Source: a virus. Taken from it: a stretch of 43,800 nucleotides of DNA. The notes below the pieces were generated by a model. The model searched no databases and was not told the origin of the DNA. It saw nothing but the letters and a program-made list of their open reading frames with translations. The first letter of the stretch is position 1. Each line of letters opens with the position of its first letter. A program made the translations under genes and the position numbers. Positions 6,506 to 14,031 of this stretch are shown piece by piece. The stretch is from positions 1-43,800 of IMG/VR virus record IMGVR_UViG_3300038701_001879. One strand, 5' to 3'.

Positions 6506-8053
6506 TTATAATGTCAACAGCGTATCGACACCCAATACACTTTCACCCAATATCCATGCTTTAACACGGCTCGCAGGTCGCAATTGCCACCGTACACTGT
6601 GCCGCCGCCCAGAAATACTATGCCCTTCACCAACAATCACATAATCCAAATCATGACCTGATACGCTATTTGTAACCTGTATCCGATCACCAATGCACCG
6701 CTTCAAAATGCGCTCATCAAGCTCATCCGACTGCCCCAACTCAAACGCAATCGAGTCATAAATAATCAAGGGGCTCTCAAATCGAGCTAACATTTGGTTT
6801 GCAAACCCATCCGCCAAATCGGCATCCGATATAAACCGTGCATCAATCGGCATCATCGGACTATAACCATATTGATAAACACTACTTGCCGAGTTTTTCT
6901 TCGCTTCTTGTTGCTGATGGCTTATCAATGGTGTCCCGCGTACCTGCAACTTAGTAATATAAATCGTGGACTGCCCAGGGTTATCAATAATAAATTTTGT
7001 TGATGTCCCACCCAATTCATAACTCACATTTAATTGAGCCAGTACATCATCCCCACCACCATCACTTGCACTATTTGCCGATATATCCGTATTTGCAACA
7101 GGCGTAATCACATCCTTACCGCCCACTGTCGCATCTTCATTATCAACATCCCGATACCGACCCGTAATGGTGCGCGTTGTCCCGCCACTAATCGTGATTG
7201 GCACATTATCCGACTGAAAAAGAACTGTGCCAACCGTGCCCACATCACGTGGATAATAATTGACCACAATATCGTTATACAAAGCATCCTCAGCCGCCTG
7301 AGAATCAGTGTAATCCCCATTTGTGAAGGTATCGACCGTCTCAGCCCTCACATCATGATGCCGATTATGAAACGTAAATTGCCCATACCGATCAACAAAG
7401 AACCGACCGCCCATCTCAGCCTGCACCAAGTCCATGATATAACCCAATGCCGACACACCATCACCACGATCTGCCGCATCACCAGCAAAATCGAGTGTTG
7501 TCTTACTTTCCTCAGCATCGACAAACGCCATATCTTGAAACAACCGTGTGTCCACACCCAATGTAGACCCACCGAGTATCCAGTAAGTCGATTCATAGGG
7601 ATAACCAATAATCCCACTATCAAAAATATTCTGTATTTCCTCATCAATCCGAATGTCTGTGCTTACCGTCGGCACATACTCCGCATCCTGCAAAAATAAC
7701 ATCTTATCTTCAATCACCAGCGTAGAGATCGTCCCATTCGCACGGTCATGTGTAGACACCGACATAATCCAACCTGTCATCAATGTATAAGTATTGTCAT
7801 TGACAACCACCTGCAACCGTCCCATCAACCCACGCAAAATCCGACCAAACGGCGCAGTCCCCTTATCCCGACTGAATAACAAATCAGGATCACTAAATAC
7901 TAAAGTTGCCGACATCGGACGCGCAATTTGATTAAGCGAATTAGGCATCCCCAATCCCCAAGTAATCGATAAGAGCGATGCACTTACAATGCCGTCAGGG
8001 TTACTAAATGCCCCATCTTTATCTAAATCAATCTCAAAAATATATGATCTCAT
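6506..8053 (-). CDS. Putative tail-tip / baseplate hub protein, 515 aa
   Basis: It lies immediately after the tape measure gene, where siphophages encode distal-tail and tail-associated proteins. The N-terminus (I-F-E-I-D-L-D-K-D-G-A-F) and the order of segments (I-T-W-G-L-G, A-T-L-V-F-S-D-P-D, a G-R-L-Q-V-V segment, G-W-I-M-S-V) match phage hub or 'phage tail protein' families that build the ring at the end of the tail tube. No lysozyme or peptidase motif is visible. A W-I-L-G-x-S-x-L-G-V-D-T motif occurs twice (near residues 157 and the C-terminus). The ATG overlaps the region just after the tape-measure stop; AGG lies close upstream. Confidence 0.7.
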   Translation of the reverse strand: MRSYIFEIDLDKDGAFSNPDGIVSASLLSITWGLGMPNSLNQIARPMSATLVFSDPDLLFSRDKGTAPFGRILRGLMGRLQVVVNDNTYTLMTGWIMSVSTHDRANGTISTLVIEDKMLFLQDAEYVPTVSTDIRIDEEIQNIFDSGIIGYPYESTYWILGGSTLGVDTRLFQDMAFVDAEESKTTLDFAGDAADRGDGVSALGYIMDLVQAEMGGRFFVDRYGQFTFHNRHHDVRAETVDTFTNGDYTDSQAAEDALYNDIVVNYYPRDVGTVGTVLFQSDNVPITISGGTTRTITGRYRDVDNEDATVGGKDVITPVANTDISANSASDGGGDDVLAQLNVSYELGGTSTKFIIDNPGQSTIYITKLQVRGTPLISHQQQEAKKNSASSVYQYGYSPMMPIDARFISDADLADGFANQMLARFESPLIIYDSIAFELGQSDELDERILKRCIGDRIQVTNSVSGHDLDYVIVGEGHSISGRRHSVRWQLRPASRVKAWILGESVLGVDTLLTL

Positions 8054-8056
8054 CAC

Positions 8057-10480
8057 CTATCCCATCGGTATTGCTGGGGTACGTGGATCAGCACCTGCGA
8101 CACTACCACCATTGCGACGTGCACCATCACCACCACCAGAACCAGATCCGCCACCTGCCCCACCGGGCGAACCAGGGTCATTATATTCAACATCAATCGT
8201 CACACTCCACGCGGTATCCACAATCGATTGAATCATTGCCTCAAGACCTGTTACCGCTTCTTCTGCCGCTGATGTATCGGCTTCTATCGGTGTAGTAGAC
8301 AGATCATCCATTGCCGTTTGCACTTCTTCAATACCATCCATAAACGGCTGGACATCAAATGCCCCATTCTCACCATAACCACCAAATCCAAATGCCTCAG
8401 TCCCACCTTCCTCTTGTGGGAAAATGTTATTAGGAACAAGCGTTCCATCAGGACCCATCACCACAGGAATCGACCCACTCCCAGCACCAACCAATTCATC
8501 TTGACCCATGCCAGCAGTTTGACCCGTCCGTATCGCCTCAAGATATGCCTCAAGATAATGCGCCGCCGCATCCGCCCCTTGTGTTTCAGCCATCGCAGCC
8601 AAAGCAGGCGCAATGCTACTCTCAAACGCTTGTGAAACCTCAGTCTCAGACCCAGCCGCCAAATTAAAGGCATCATTGAACGCCCCAGCAATATCCGCAT
8701 CCCCAATCAAACCCTCAATAAAATCCCCAGCCTCGGCTAATTGACCACCGTCACCCTGCCCAAATAATTCAGCCAGTGACAAATCTTCGATACTACGCGC
8801 CATACTCCGCGCATCATCTGCCATCCGCCCAAATTGGTCAGCCATTGCTTGAGCATCGGCTAATTCATCATCACCAATCAAACCCTGTGCATTTAGGCTT
8901 TCAAGCTCTGCCACACGTGCATTGACTTGATCTAATAATCCGTCAAGCTCAGCCACTTCATCAGGATTGGTAAATGTAATCCCATTCCCAGCAATCGTCG
9001 TCTGTGATAACCCGTCATACGCATCTTTAAATGCTGAACGGTCTGCACCAAATCCGCTAATAGCCTCTTGAGCCATCGCCAACTCATCAACCGCATCACC
9101 AGCCCGATCCCACGACTCCTGATACCCAGCAATCATCTGCTGATACTGATACCCTGAACCAGCCGTCATCCGTGCGACTTTTGCCTCGTGCTCATCAACC
9201 GCCGTCCCAGCCCGATCCCATGACTCCTGATACCCAGCGATCATCTGTTCGTACTGATACCCTGAACCAGCCGTCATCCGTGCGACTTTTGCCTCGTGCT
9301 CATCAACCGCCGTCCCAGCCCGATCCCATGACTCCTGATACCCAGCGATCATCTGTTCGTACTGATACCCCGACCCAGAAATCATCCGTGCGACTTTTGC
9401 CTCATGTTGATCTGCCGCATCACCAGCCCGATCCCATGACTCCTGATACCCAGCAATCACCTGCTGATATTCTTGCCCACCACTCACAAGGTTTTCTTGC
9501 ATCCGTTCCAACCGCGCACCATTGTCTAATACGCTATCAAGAACCGATTGAAATTCATCTAATTTCCGCTCTGCGCTTTCATCTATCGCTTGTTGCCTGC
9601 GATTCTCATCAACAGCATCAATACTCTGCCCTGTCGATTCAGAATAAGCCGCAATCCGTGCCGCTTCCAACACATCAAATATATTATTCTCACCCGCAAC
9701 ATTGACAATCCCAGCAGTCGCCTCAACACCTGTCGCAAATTGACCGCCTAATTGTTGCATCAGGTTTGTAACTTTAGTCTCTAAAATTGCCAACTCAGAC
9801 GATGCCACATTCGCCGAATCACCCAGTTGATCGAGCGCATTTGCACCTTCCGCAAATACCGCCATCTTGAAGGCTTCTTCACGATTCGCCGCTTGACCAG
9901 TTTTAATCAACTCATTGATTTCTTCACGCACCTTAGACCCACTGATACCAAATGAATCCAAGCGAGGTATAGACTGGTTCATTAACATCAGAGAGAAATT
10001 CTCTATGCTGGTTGCCGCATCTTCACCCATTGCCGACCCGAGTTTTGTTGCCAACTCAATCACATTATTGAGCTCATCTTCATTACCCGCCAATCCCGAC
10101 AGCAGCAACTTATTAGACGACTCCATTAGCAAGGTATCATCAACCACACCGCCCGTCGTCTGACGTAATCGAGCCAAGACGTTATCATAACCGCCTAATT
10201 CCGTAGTCAACTGACTAAATACAGTCTTCGCTTTATTCGCCTGTACGCCGATCTCATTTAATTCCTGACCAAACGCAACAACACCAGCAAGACCAATGCC
10301 AGCGACCATCCCCTTCATCTCAGTGGACATATCGCCAAATAACTTCTTAGCACCCTTCGCCTTTTTCCCAGCATTATCCGTAGCCGTCCCAGCATCATCC
10401 ATCGACTTCTTATACTTGGACAACACCGTGCTGAAGCTATCAGTCGCTTTAATTGTGATTGTTGCTTCGCGTCCAGCCAT
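8057..10480 (-). CDS. Tape measure protein, 807 aa
   Basis: It is the longest gene of the tail module and sets tail length by spanning the tube lumen; 807 residues at about 0.15 nm each suggest a tail near 120 nm. It is helical and Ala/Gln-rich, with a hydrophobic patch around residues 70-85 (M-V-A-G-I-G-L-A-G-V-V-A) and a Gly/Ser-rich, strand-forming C-terminus. Four tandem 36-residue repeats (G-Y-Q-E-S-W-D-R-A-G) lie about residues 335-460. I prefer the ATG with AAGGAT 8-10 nt upstream over one 69 bp further upstream, which would run through a terminator hairpin. The chaperone genes that normally precede it are separated by an inserted nuclease gene and an opposite-strand membrane gene. Confidence 0.9.
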   Translation of the reverse strand: MAGREATITIKATDSFSTVLSKYKKSMDDAGTATDNAGKKAKGAKKLFGDMSTEMKGMVAGIGLAGVVAFGQELNEIGVQANKAKTVFSQLTTELGGYDNVLARLRQTTGGVVDDTLLMESSNKLLLSGLAGNEDELNNVIELATKLGSAMGEDAATSIENFSLMLMNQSIPRLDSFGISGSKVREEINELIKTGQAANREEAFKMAVFAEGANALDQLGDSANVASSELAILETKVTNLMQQLGGQFATGVEATAGIVNVAGENNIFDVLEAARIAAYSESTGQSIDAVDENRRQQAIDESAERKLDEFQSVLDSVLDNGARLERMQENLVSGGQEYQQVIAGYQESWDRAGDAADQHEAKVARMISGSGYQYEQMIAGYQESWDRAGTAVDEHEAKVARMTAGSGYQYEQMIAGYQESWDRAGTAVDEHEAKVARMTAGSGYQYQQMIAGYQESWDRAGDAVDELAMAQEAISGFGADRSAFKDAYDGLSQTTIAGNGITFTNPDEVAELDGLLDQVNARVAELESLNAQGLIGDDELADAQAMADQFGRMADDARSMARSIEDLSLAELFGQGDGGQLAEAGDFIEGLIGDADIAGAFNDAFNLAAGSETEVSQAFESSIAPALAAMAETQGADAAAHYLEAYLEAIRTGQTAGMGQDELVGAGSGSIPVVMGPDGTLVPNNIFPQEEGGTEAFGFGGYGENGAFDVQPFMDGIEEVQTAMDDLSTTPIEADTSAAEEAVTGLEAMIQSIVDTAWSVTIDVEYNDPGSPGGAGGGSGSGGGDGARRNGGSVAGADPRTPAIPMG
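9101..9470 (-). repeat. 108-bp tandem repeat in the tape measure gene, about 3.5-4 units
   Basis: The same segment recurs at 9101, 9209, 9317 and 9425, a period of exactly 108 bp (36 codons). The two middle units are almost identical in DNA and the outer ones have diverged. The period is in frame, so unit loss or gain would change tail length by about 5 nm steps. Confidence 0.9.
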
Positions 10481-10498
10481 ACCTTCATCCTTAAATGC

Positions 10499-10522
10499 AA
10501 AAAGCCCATCGTCAGATGAGCT
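10499..10522 (-). terminator. Rho-independent terminator immediately before the tape measure gene
   Basis: On the minus strand AGCTCATC pairs with GATGGGCT (8 bp, one G-U, 4-nt loop) and is followed by five T. It lies only about 20 bp before the tape measure ATG, so leftward transcripts from the tail operon must read through it. It most likely came with the inserted cassette next to it. Confidence 0.75.
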
Positions 10523-10543
10523 CTTAATCTTAAACCTATACCC

Positions 10544-10572
10544 CCACAAAAAGTTGTGGTTCTTGCTATAAT
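10544..10572 (+). promoter_or_regulatory. Dispersed palindrome next to an extended -10 promoter
   Basis: CCACAA-AAAG-TTGTGG (10544-10559, exact copy) is followed 5 bp later by TGC-TATAAT (TATAAT at 10567-10572), an extended -10 motif. The palindrome covers the -35 zone, an ideal operator position. The promoter would drive the small membrane gene that starts 35 bp downstream. Confidence 0.65.
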
Positions 10573-10606
10573 TAAAGTATTGTCAATAATAAAAAAGGAT
10601 TTACTT

Positions 10607-10849
10607 ATGAAAAAGCCATCATGGTGGATATTCTACAAAATATTGATTGTCTTCATGTCTGTATCGGGCATGTGCTTGATGATCGGTAACTTATTCGTGG
10701 GCTTATTCTTCTTAATCTTCTCAATCCTGCTCTGGGGGACACAATACCGCCGTGAACAGAAGTGGGATCAAGAACGCCGCCACCAAGAAACCCTCGATGT
10801 CATGCGGATGCAAGCAGGTCACAACCCACAAGGCAAACCCCACCAATAA
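10607..10849 (+). CDS. Small membrane protein on the opposite strand inside the tail operon, 80 aa
   Basis: Two adjacent hydrophobic helices (about residues 8-28 and 30-46) are followed by a basic, Gln/Arg-rich cytoplasmic tail (R-R-E-Q-K-W-D-Q-E-R-R-H). AAGGA lies about 9 nt before the ATG. It is the only plus-strand gene between 5 and 42 kb. It has its own extended -10 promoter and is bounded by exact copies of the dispersed palindrome (10544 and 10852), the layout of a 'moron' expressed from the prophage. Superinfection exclusion is a typical role for such genes, but nothing in the sequence proves it. Confidence 0.75.
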   Translation: MKKPSWWIFYKILIVFMSVSGMCLMIGNLFVGLFFLIFSILLWGTQYRREQKWDQERRHQETLDVMRMQAGHNPQGKPHQ

Positions 10850-10851
10850 CC

Positions 10852-10867
10852 CCACAATTTTTTGTGG
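10852..10867. repeat. Dispersed palindrome, exact copy
   Basis: CCACAA-TTTT-TTGTGG in the 19-bp gap between the convergent stops of the membrane gene and the nuclease-like gene. The following bases GGACT are shared with the copy at 30230. Confidence 0.85.
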
Positions 10868-10868
10868 A

Positions 10869-11546
10869 CTATTCCCCATCGGCTTTGTCGGTGGGGCGTT
10901 TCATCAAGTCTTCTGAAATTTTTCGCCGTATATCTTCAATCAACTCCCACCGATTTAAGTAAGGCAACATATCTTCGTCTGACAATGCCTTACCGCTTCT
11001 GTTTCTAGCGGTTTTAAGGTCTCTATCATATCGATAAATAATACGATCTTTAAGAAGCCCCTCATTGTCATAAAAGATTGGATGAGATGATGGGAAAACA
11101 TAATAATCAGAATTAACACCACACAAAACAACTACATGCCCACGAATTTTATCGATTGTGTTGCCAGTTGCCCAACTATAACCATTTCTTCTATATTTTG
11201 AGCTTTTAACTTCAATATGAACACAACCCCAAGAAACCAAATCAACCCATTTTGATTGATTATCATTTTTACCAAAAATAGTATAGATACCTTGGTTATT
11301 TAGTAAACGCTTGACTTCTGCCTCGTTGAAGTGAGGAACAGAACCGCGCACTTTATAAATAGCGCAGATTTCCTTATGATGAGTTTTACAATATGTTAAT
11401 CGTCCATCTTTATTTTGTTTTGACGGATAAAATTCAGATAATGGTTTTACTTTGTCACATTTTGGACAATATTTGCCATGTTGAGGTTCTTTCCTAAACA
11501 TTGGTAATTGTTTCTTCACCACCATCTTCACTATCCTCACATCCAT
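10869..11546 (-). CDS. Putative PD-(D/E)XK endonuclease with N-terminal zinc-binding motif
   Basis: The N-terminal part has the treble-clef-like pattern C-P-K-C ... F-Y-P-S-K-Q-N-K-D-G-R-L-T-Y-C-K-T-H-H common to phage homing-type endonucleases. The central part has W-V-D-L-V then, ten residues on, E-V-K-S-S: the spaced D...E-x-K of a PD-(D/E)XK nuclease core, followed by strands and basic residues. I infer a DNA endonuclease, perhaps a free-standing homing enzyme, because it interrupts the otherwise fixed chaperone-tape measure order. The start is uncertain: the first ATG is given, and an ATG at 11525 has GAGG-like spacing. The gene overlaps a 51-codon gene by about 53 bp. Confidence 0.65.
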   Translation of the reverse strand: MDVRIVKMVVKKQLPMFRKEPQHGKYCPKCDKVKPLSEFYPSKQNKDGRLTYCKTHHKEICAIYKVRGSVPHFNEAEVKRLLNNQGIYTIFGKNDNQSKWVDLVSWGCVHIEVKSSKYRRNGYSWATGNTIDKIRGHVVVLCGVNSDYYVFPSSHPIFYDNEGLLKDRIIYRYDRDLKTARNRSGKALSDEDMLPYLNRWELIEDIRRKISEDLMKRPTDKADGE

Positions 11547-11649
11547 GCTTAAAAAACCGACACGCCACCCACATCACAAACAAATCAAATAACCCGACCA
11601 GCGCATCTGTACTTTCAAGTTTACCATGAGAATACTTTTTCTTACTCAT
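11494..11649 (-). CDS. Small overlapping gene after the tail chaperones, 51 aa
   Basis: It starts at an ATGA overlap with the stop of the preceding chaperone gene and encodes M-S-K-K-K-Y-S-H-G, a hydrophobic middle (L-V-G-L-F-D-L-F-V-M-W-V-A) and an acidic tail. The coupling suggests it is translated; the hydrophobic stretch of about 14-16 residues is borderline for a membrane span. The nuclease-like gene begins inside it in another frame. No family recognised. Confidence 0.5.
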   Translation of the reverse strand: MSKKKYSHGKLESTDALVGLFDLFVMWVACRFFKHGCEDSEDGGEETITNV

Positions 11650-11840
11650 ACCATCATCGCCTGCAATAACACCGCCGCATTCAACCCATACGGATTCAAC
11701 GTACCTTTTGCCTTATTTTTCAACGAATCAAATAACACCTTATACTGTTCCTCTTTATCAGCTTCACGCGCTAACCACGTCTCACGCTCCCACAATGGCA
11801 AACTATACCACTGCTCATGCGTCAGTCTCAGGTTCTCCAT
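11646..11840 (-). CDS. Tail assembly chaperone, second (T-like) frame, 64 aa
   Basis: This frame overlaps the end of the upstream chaperone gene by 26 bp. It has the short, acidic and helical build (W-Y-S-L-P-L-W-E-R-E-T-W-L-A-R-E-A) of the T part of lambda-type G/T chaperones. In many siphophages the T part is made as a frameshift fusion with G. I see an ATG of its own and no classic slippery heptamer in the overlap, so either independent initiation or a non-canonical shift is possible. Confidence 0.7.
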   Translation of the reverse strand: MENLRLTHEQWYSLPLWERETWLAREADKEEQYKVLFDSLKNKAKGTLNPYGLNAAVLLQAMMV

Positions 11841-12318
11841 GACTCTCAGTCGTCGCTTGTCCGTTGCGTCGAAACGTACCCTGACGAATTGTCACTGTCC
11901 CTTCACTGTGCAATTCAATCAACCGATCCGACACAGCCGACAGAAAACCAATCGGATAATTCGTGCTTAACCATTCAGCCTTCTCATCATTTGTTTCGCC
12001 TGGGATAGTCGCCATAATACACCGCGCCATCCGCTTCAATGCAATCAATGATTTTCGCACACGTAAGGCTTGCTGGTAATCAGGATCACTATAATCATAC
12101 TGTGGACCCGTCCGCCCCATACCCACTTTCACGCGCTCGGCGTGTGGGACTTCATGATCCAATGCCATCCACTCCGCATTCGGCAAAATCTCAACCTCAA
12201 GCGCAATCACATCGCCCTGATACTCAATATCAAGCATCACAGACTTGGGTTTGCGCTTGAGCAAATCCGCCATCGAGGTAATGAGTTTGATTTCGTTCTC
12301 TTTATCCTTACTGTCCAT
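11815..12318 (-). CDS. Tail assembly chaperone, first (G-like) frame, 167 aa
   Basis: Position between the tail tube genes and the tape measure, size, and the overlapping second short frame identify it as the G-type chaperone that coats the tape measure during tail assembly. No enzymatic motif; the C-terminus is hydrophilic (Q-A-T-T-E-S-H-G-E). The chosen ATG (M-D-S-K-D-K) has GTGGAG upstream; an ATG 21 bp earlier is possible. It overlaps the upstream gene by 11 bp. Confidence 0.75.
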   Translation of the reverse strand: MDSKDKENEIKLITSMADLLKRKPKSVMLDIEYQGDVIALEVEILPNAEWMALDHEVPHAERVKVGMGRTGPQYDYSDPDYQQALRVRKSLIALKRMARCIMATIPGETNDEKAEWLSTNYPIGFLSAVSDRLIELHSEGTVTIRQGTFRRNGQATTESHGEPETDA

Positions 12319-12703
12319 ATGCACTCCACACATTCGCATGATAAGTCATCGGCATAGTCATCACTTGACCTTCATTACCATTCATCGACAACTGGTCAAA
12401 CCGACCACTATATAAAATAATACCAGCACTCACACCACCCTGCACATGATTCAATTTCATATGCACCGCCGTGCTCTGATTAAATATCCGTAACAGCGAT
12501 ACATCAGGCGTAAAAACTGGTGTAAACGATACATTCGCCCGTTGACCCGTCGCAATGTCAAAATAATCCCCGTTCACTGTTTGCTGGTTCACATACCCGC
12601 GCACCAAATTTACCGACGCATTCTGCACATAGGCAACTTCAGTAGATGGGGCTTGACCAGTCCACAGCCACAACGCCCCCTCAGCAAACGAAAAACCATC
12701 CAT
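12308..12703 (-). CDS. Putative tail tube protein, 131 aa
   Basis: It sits right before the chaperones, the usual place of the major tail protein. The sequence is beta-rich (V-A-Y-V-Q-N-A-S-V-N-L-V-R-G, A-N-V-S-F-T-P-V-F, G-I-I-L-Y-S-G-R-F) and fits a tail-tube beta-sandwich. The next gene upstream is an equally good candidate, so which is the major tube subunit is unresolved. Confidence 0.6.
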   Translation of the reverse strand: MDGFSFAEGALWLWTGQAPSTEVAYVQNASVNLVRGYVNQQTVNGDYFDIATGQRANVSFTPVFTPDVSLLRIFNQSTAVHMKLNHVQGGVSAGIILYSGRFDQLSMNGNEGQVMTMPMTYHANVWSAYGQ

Positions 12704-12705
12704 GA

Positions 12706-13140
12706 CTATAGATACCCACTCGCAGTGGCTTCAAGCATTCCTAACGCCACATAAGTTTCTGTCAAAGTGTTTTCTTCTGCCGCCTCAGCAAACGCATGAT
12801 TACTGCGATAAGCATGATTGAACATCCAGAACGCGCTATTTGTCCCATCACTGACTTTAAATTGCAAATGCACAGGATAATCAGGGATGCCCTGCGCTCC
12901 TGTGAACCCATAACCAACGCTTAAGCTAATGGGTTGTTGGTCTACAACCTTATGATGATGTGGCACACCACGATTCATCACGGTATTGATTGTCCGTGCC
13001 GATTCCCACGAAAAATCACGGACAAATGCAATGGCGACGCCACTTGGTGGAGTTGTACCTGTTGCCCATGCGTTACTGTTACCGCTGGCAGATACCCACG
13101 ATAACTCGCCTTCTCTCATATTAAACACTTCGTTACTCAT
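12706..13140 (-). CDS. Putative major tail protein or second tube-fold protein, 144 aa
   Basis: A beta-rich protein (A-I-A-F-V-R-D-F-S-W, I-S-L-S-V-G-Y-G-F, P-V-H-L-Q-F-K-V-S) in the tail-tube position. It overlaps the stop of the tail terminator gene (ATGA) with GGAG upstream. Two adjacent tube-fold genes may build a tube with two subunits, or one may be a decoration. Family assignment is by position and strand pattern only. Confidence 0.6.
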   Translation of the reverse strand: MSNEVFNMREGELSWVSASGNSNAWATGTTPPSGVAIAFVRDFSWESARTINTVMNRGVPHHHKVVDQQPISLSVGYGFTGAQGIPDYPVHLQFKVSDGTNSAFWMFNHAYRSNHAFAEAAEENTLTETYVALGMLEATASGYL

Positions 13141-13655
13141 GACCTATCACTCCTCAAAATAGTACGATAACCAATCAAAAAACGTTCACGATCAAAATCA
13201 GGATTCGGATCGGCTTCTGTTTGCCGTGCCTCAATCCCCTCTATCACAATCTTATAATCTGTATCAGCAGGGGTCGGATAACCTGTCAAATAATCATCCA
13301 ATGATACCGACACAGTTTGATTCACAATATCTTTTAATACCGCACACATCCACCGCTTATCAGATACCCAGCTTCCATTCGCACGAGTCACCCACACACT
13401 CACATCAAACCACGCCCGATAATTGACAGCATAGGTATCATTATCCCCACGCCGCCCCTGCCACCGATCAACGGTATCAATAAATAAATGATGCCCACTA
13501 TAAGCAGGCACATTCGCGGGTTTCTCTGGCATATTGAAAATTAACCGATCACCAGGGAAGCCAGAGAAGAAAATCGGCGCAGTCACGGCATTCAATTGAG
13601 CTTTTAACCACTCATTCAACGTGGTCTCAATATTAAACGTATTTGCCACATTCAT
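13137..13655 (-). CDS. Putative tail terminator / tail completion protein, 172 aa
   Basis: Position after the gp10-like neck gene and before the tube genes, size, and the beginning (T-T-L-N-E-W-L-K-A-Q-L) match the gpU/tail-terminator group that caps the tail tube at the head end. Mid-protein strands (Y-A-V-N-Y-R-A-W-F-D-V-S-V-W-V) are consistent with that fold. Start by ATGA overlap with the upstream gene. Confidence 0.6.
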   Translation of the reverse strand: MNVANTFNIETTLNEWLKAQLNAVTAPIFFSGFPGDRLIFNMPEKPANVPAYSGHHLFIDTVDRWQGRRGDNDTYAVNYRAWFDVSVWVTRANGSWVSDKRWMCAVLKDIVNQTVSVSLDDYLTGYPTPADTDYKIVIEGIEARQTEADPNPDFDRERFLIGYRTILRSDRS

Positions 13656-14026
13656 CCCAAAATTTTCCCCATATCGACCAAGAGCTTATCAACAAATAAC
13701 GTGATAGCCTTCTCATGTTCTGCATCAATAAACCCAGCAGGGGCTTGATTGGAATAGCCATCATTCAACCGATTCACATAAGGCAACTCACTCCCCTGTG
13801 TATGCTCCAACCCATCCTGAGAAAATTCCCAAATGCCAGCCTCATCCTCAGCACCCCAAGAGGCTTGTGCCGCCCCTCTATCAACAGGCATCCGTATTAC
13901 GATCTTACGCTTAGCAGTGAATGCCGCCTCACGCAATCGGGTCTTTGCAGCGTCTGTGATTTTATTGTCTGCCCCCATAACATCATGGGTGATTTGGTCG
14001 AAATTATCATCGAAGTTAATTTCCAT
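13652..14026 (-). CDS. HK97 gp10-like head-tail connector, 124 aa
   Basis: The segment R-K-I-V-I-R-M-P-V-D-R-G-A-A-Q-A-S-W (about residues 38-55) is the hallmark of the HK97 gp10 family ('V-D-T-G-x-L-x-x-S' type). The C-terminal helix around E-H-E-K-A-I-T-L-F-V-D is also typical. These proteins act at the neck between head and tail. AGGG precedes the ATG. The glycosylation block lies between it and the other connectors, so the connector module is split by about 3.6 kb. Confidence 0.75.
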   Translation of the reverse strand: MEINFDDNFDQITHDVMGADNKITDAAKTRLREAAFTAKRKIVIRMPVDRGAAQASWGAEDEAGIWEFSQDGLEHTQGSELPYVNRLNDGYSNQAPAGFIDAEHEKAITLFVDKLLVDMGKILG

Positions 14027-14031
14027 AATCC

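Noticed and set aside
7034-7699. Plus-strand open frame of 221 codons opposite the tail-tip gene
   Set aside because: It has no ribosome-binding site, has biased His/Ile/Arg composition and lies fully antisense to a well-supported gene.
9101-9470. Possible CRISPR array because of regular repeats
   Set aside because: The 108-bp units are contiguous and in frame within a coding gene, with no repeat-spacer alternation. No cas genes are present.
9172-9705. Plus-strand open frame of 177 codons with internal peptide repeats
   Set aside because: The repeats are the antisense image of the tape measure tandem repeat; no start signal.
10850-10870. All dispersed palindromes as simple rho-independent terminators
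   Set aside because: Only the 30230 copy has a following T-run; many lie inside genes on the coding strand, where termination would be harmful.
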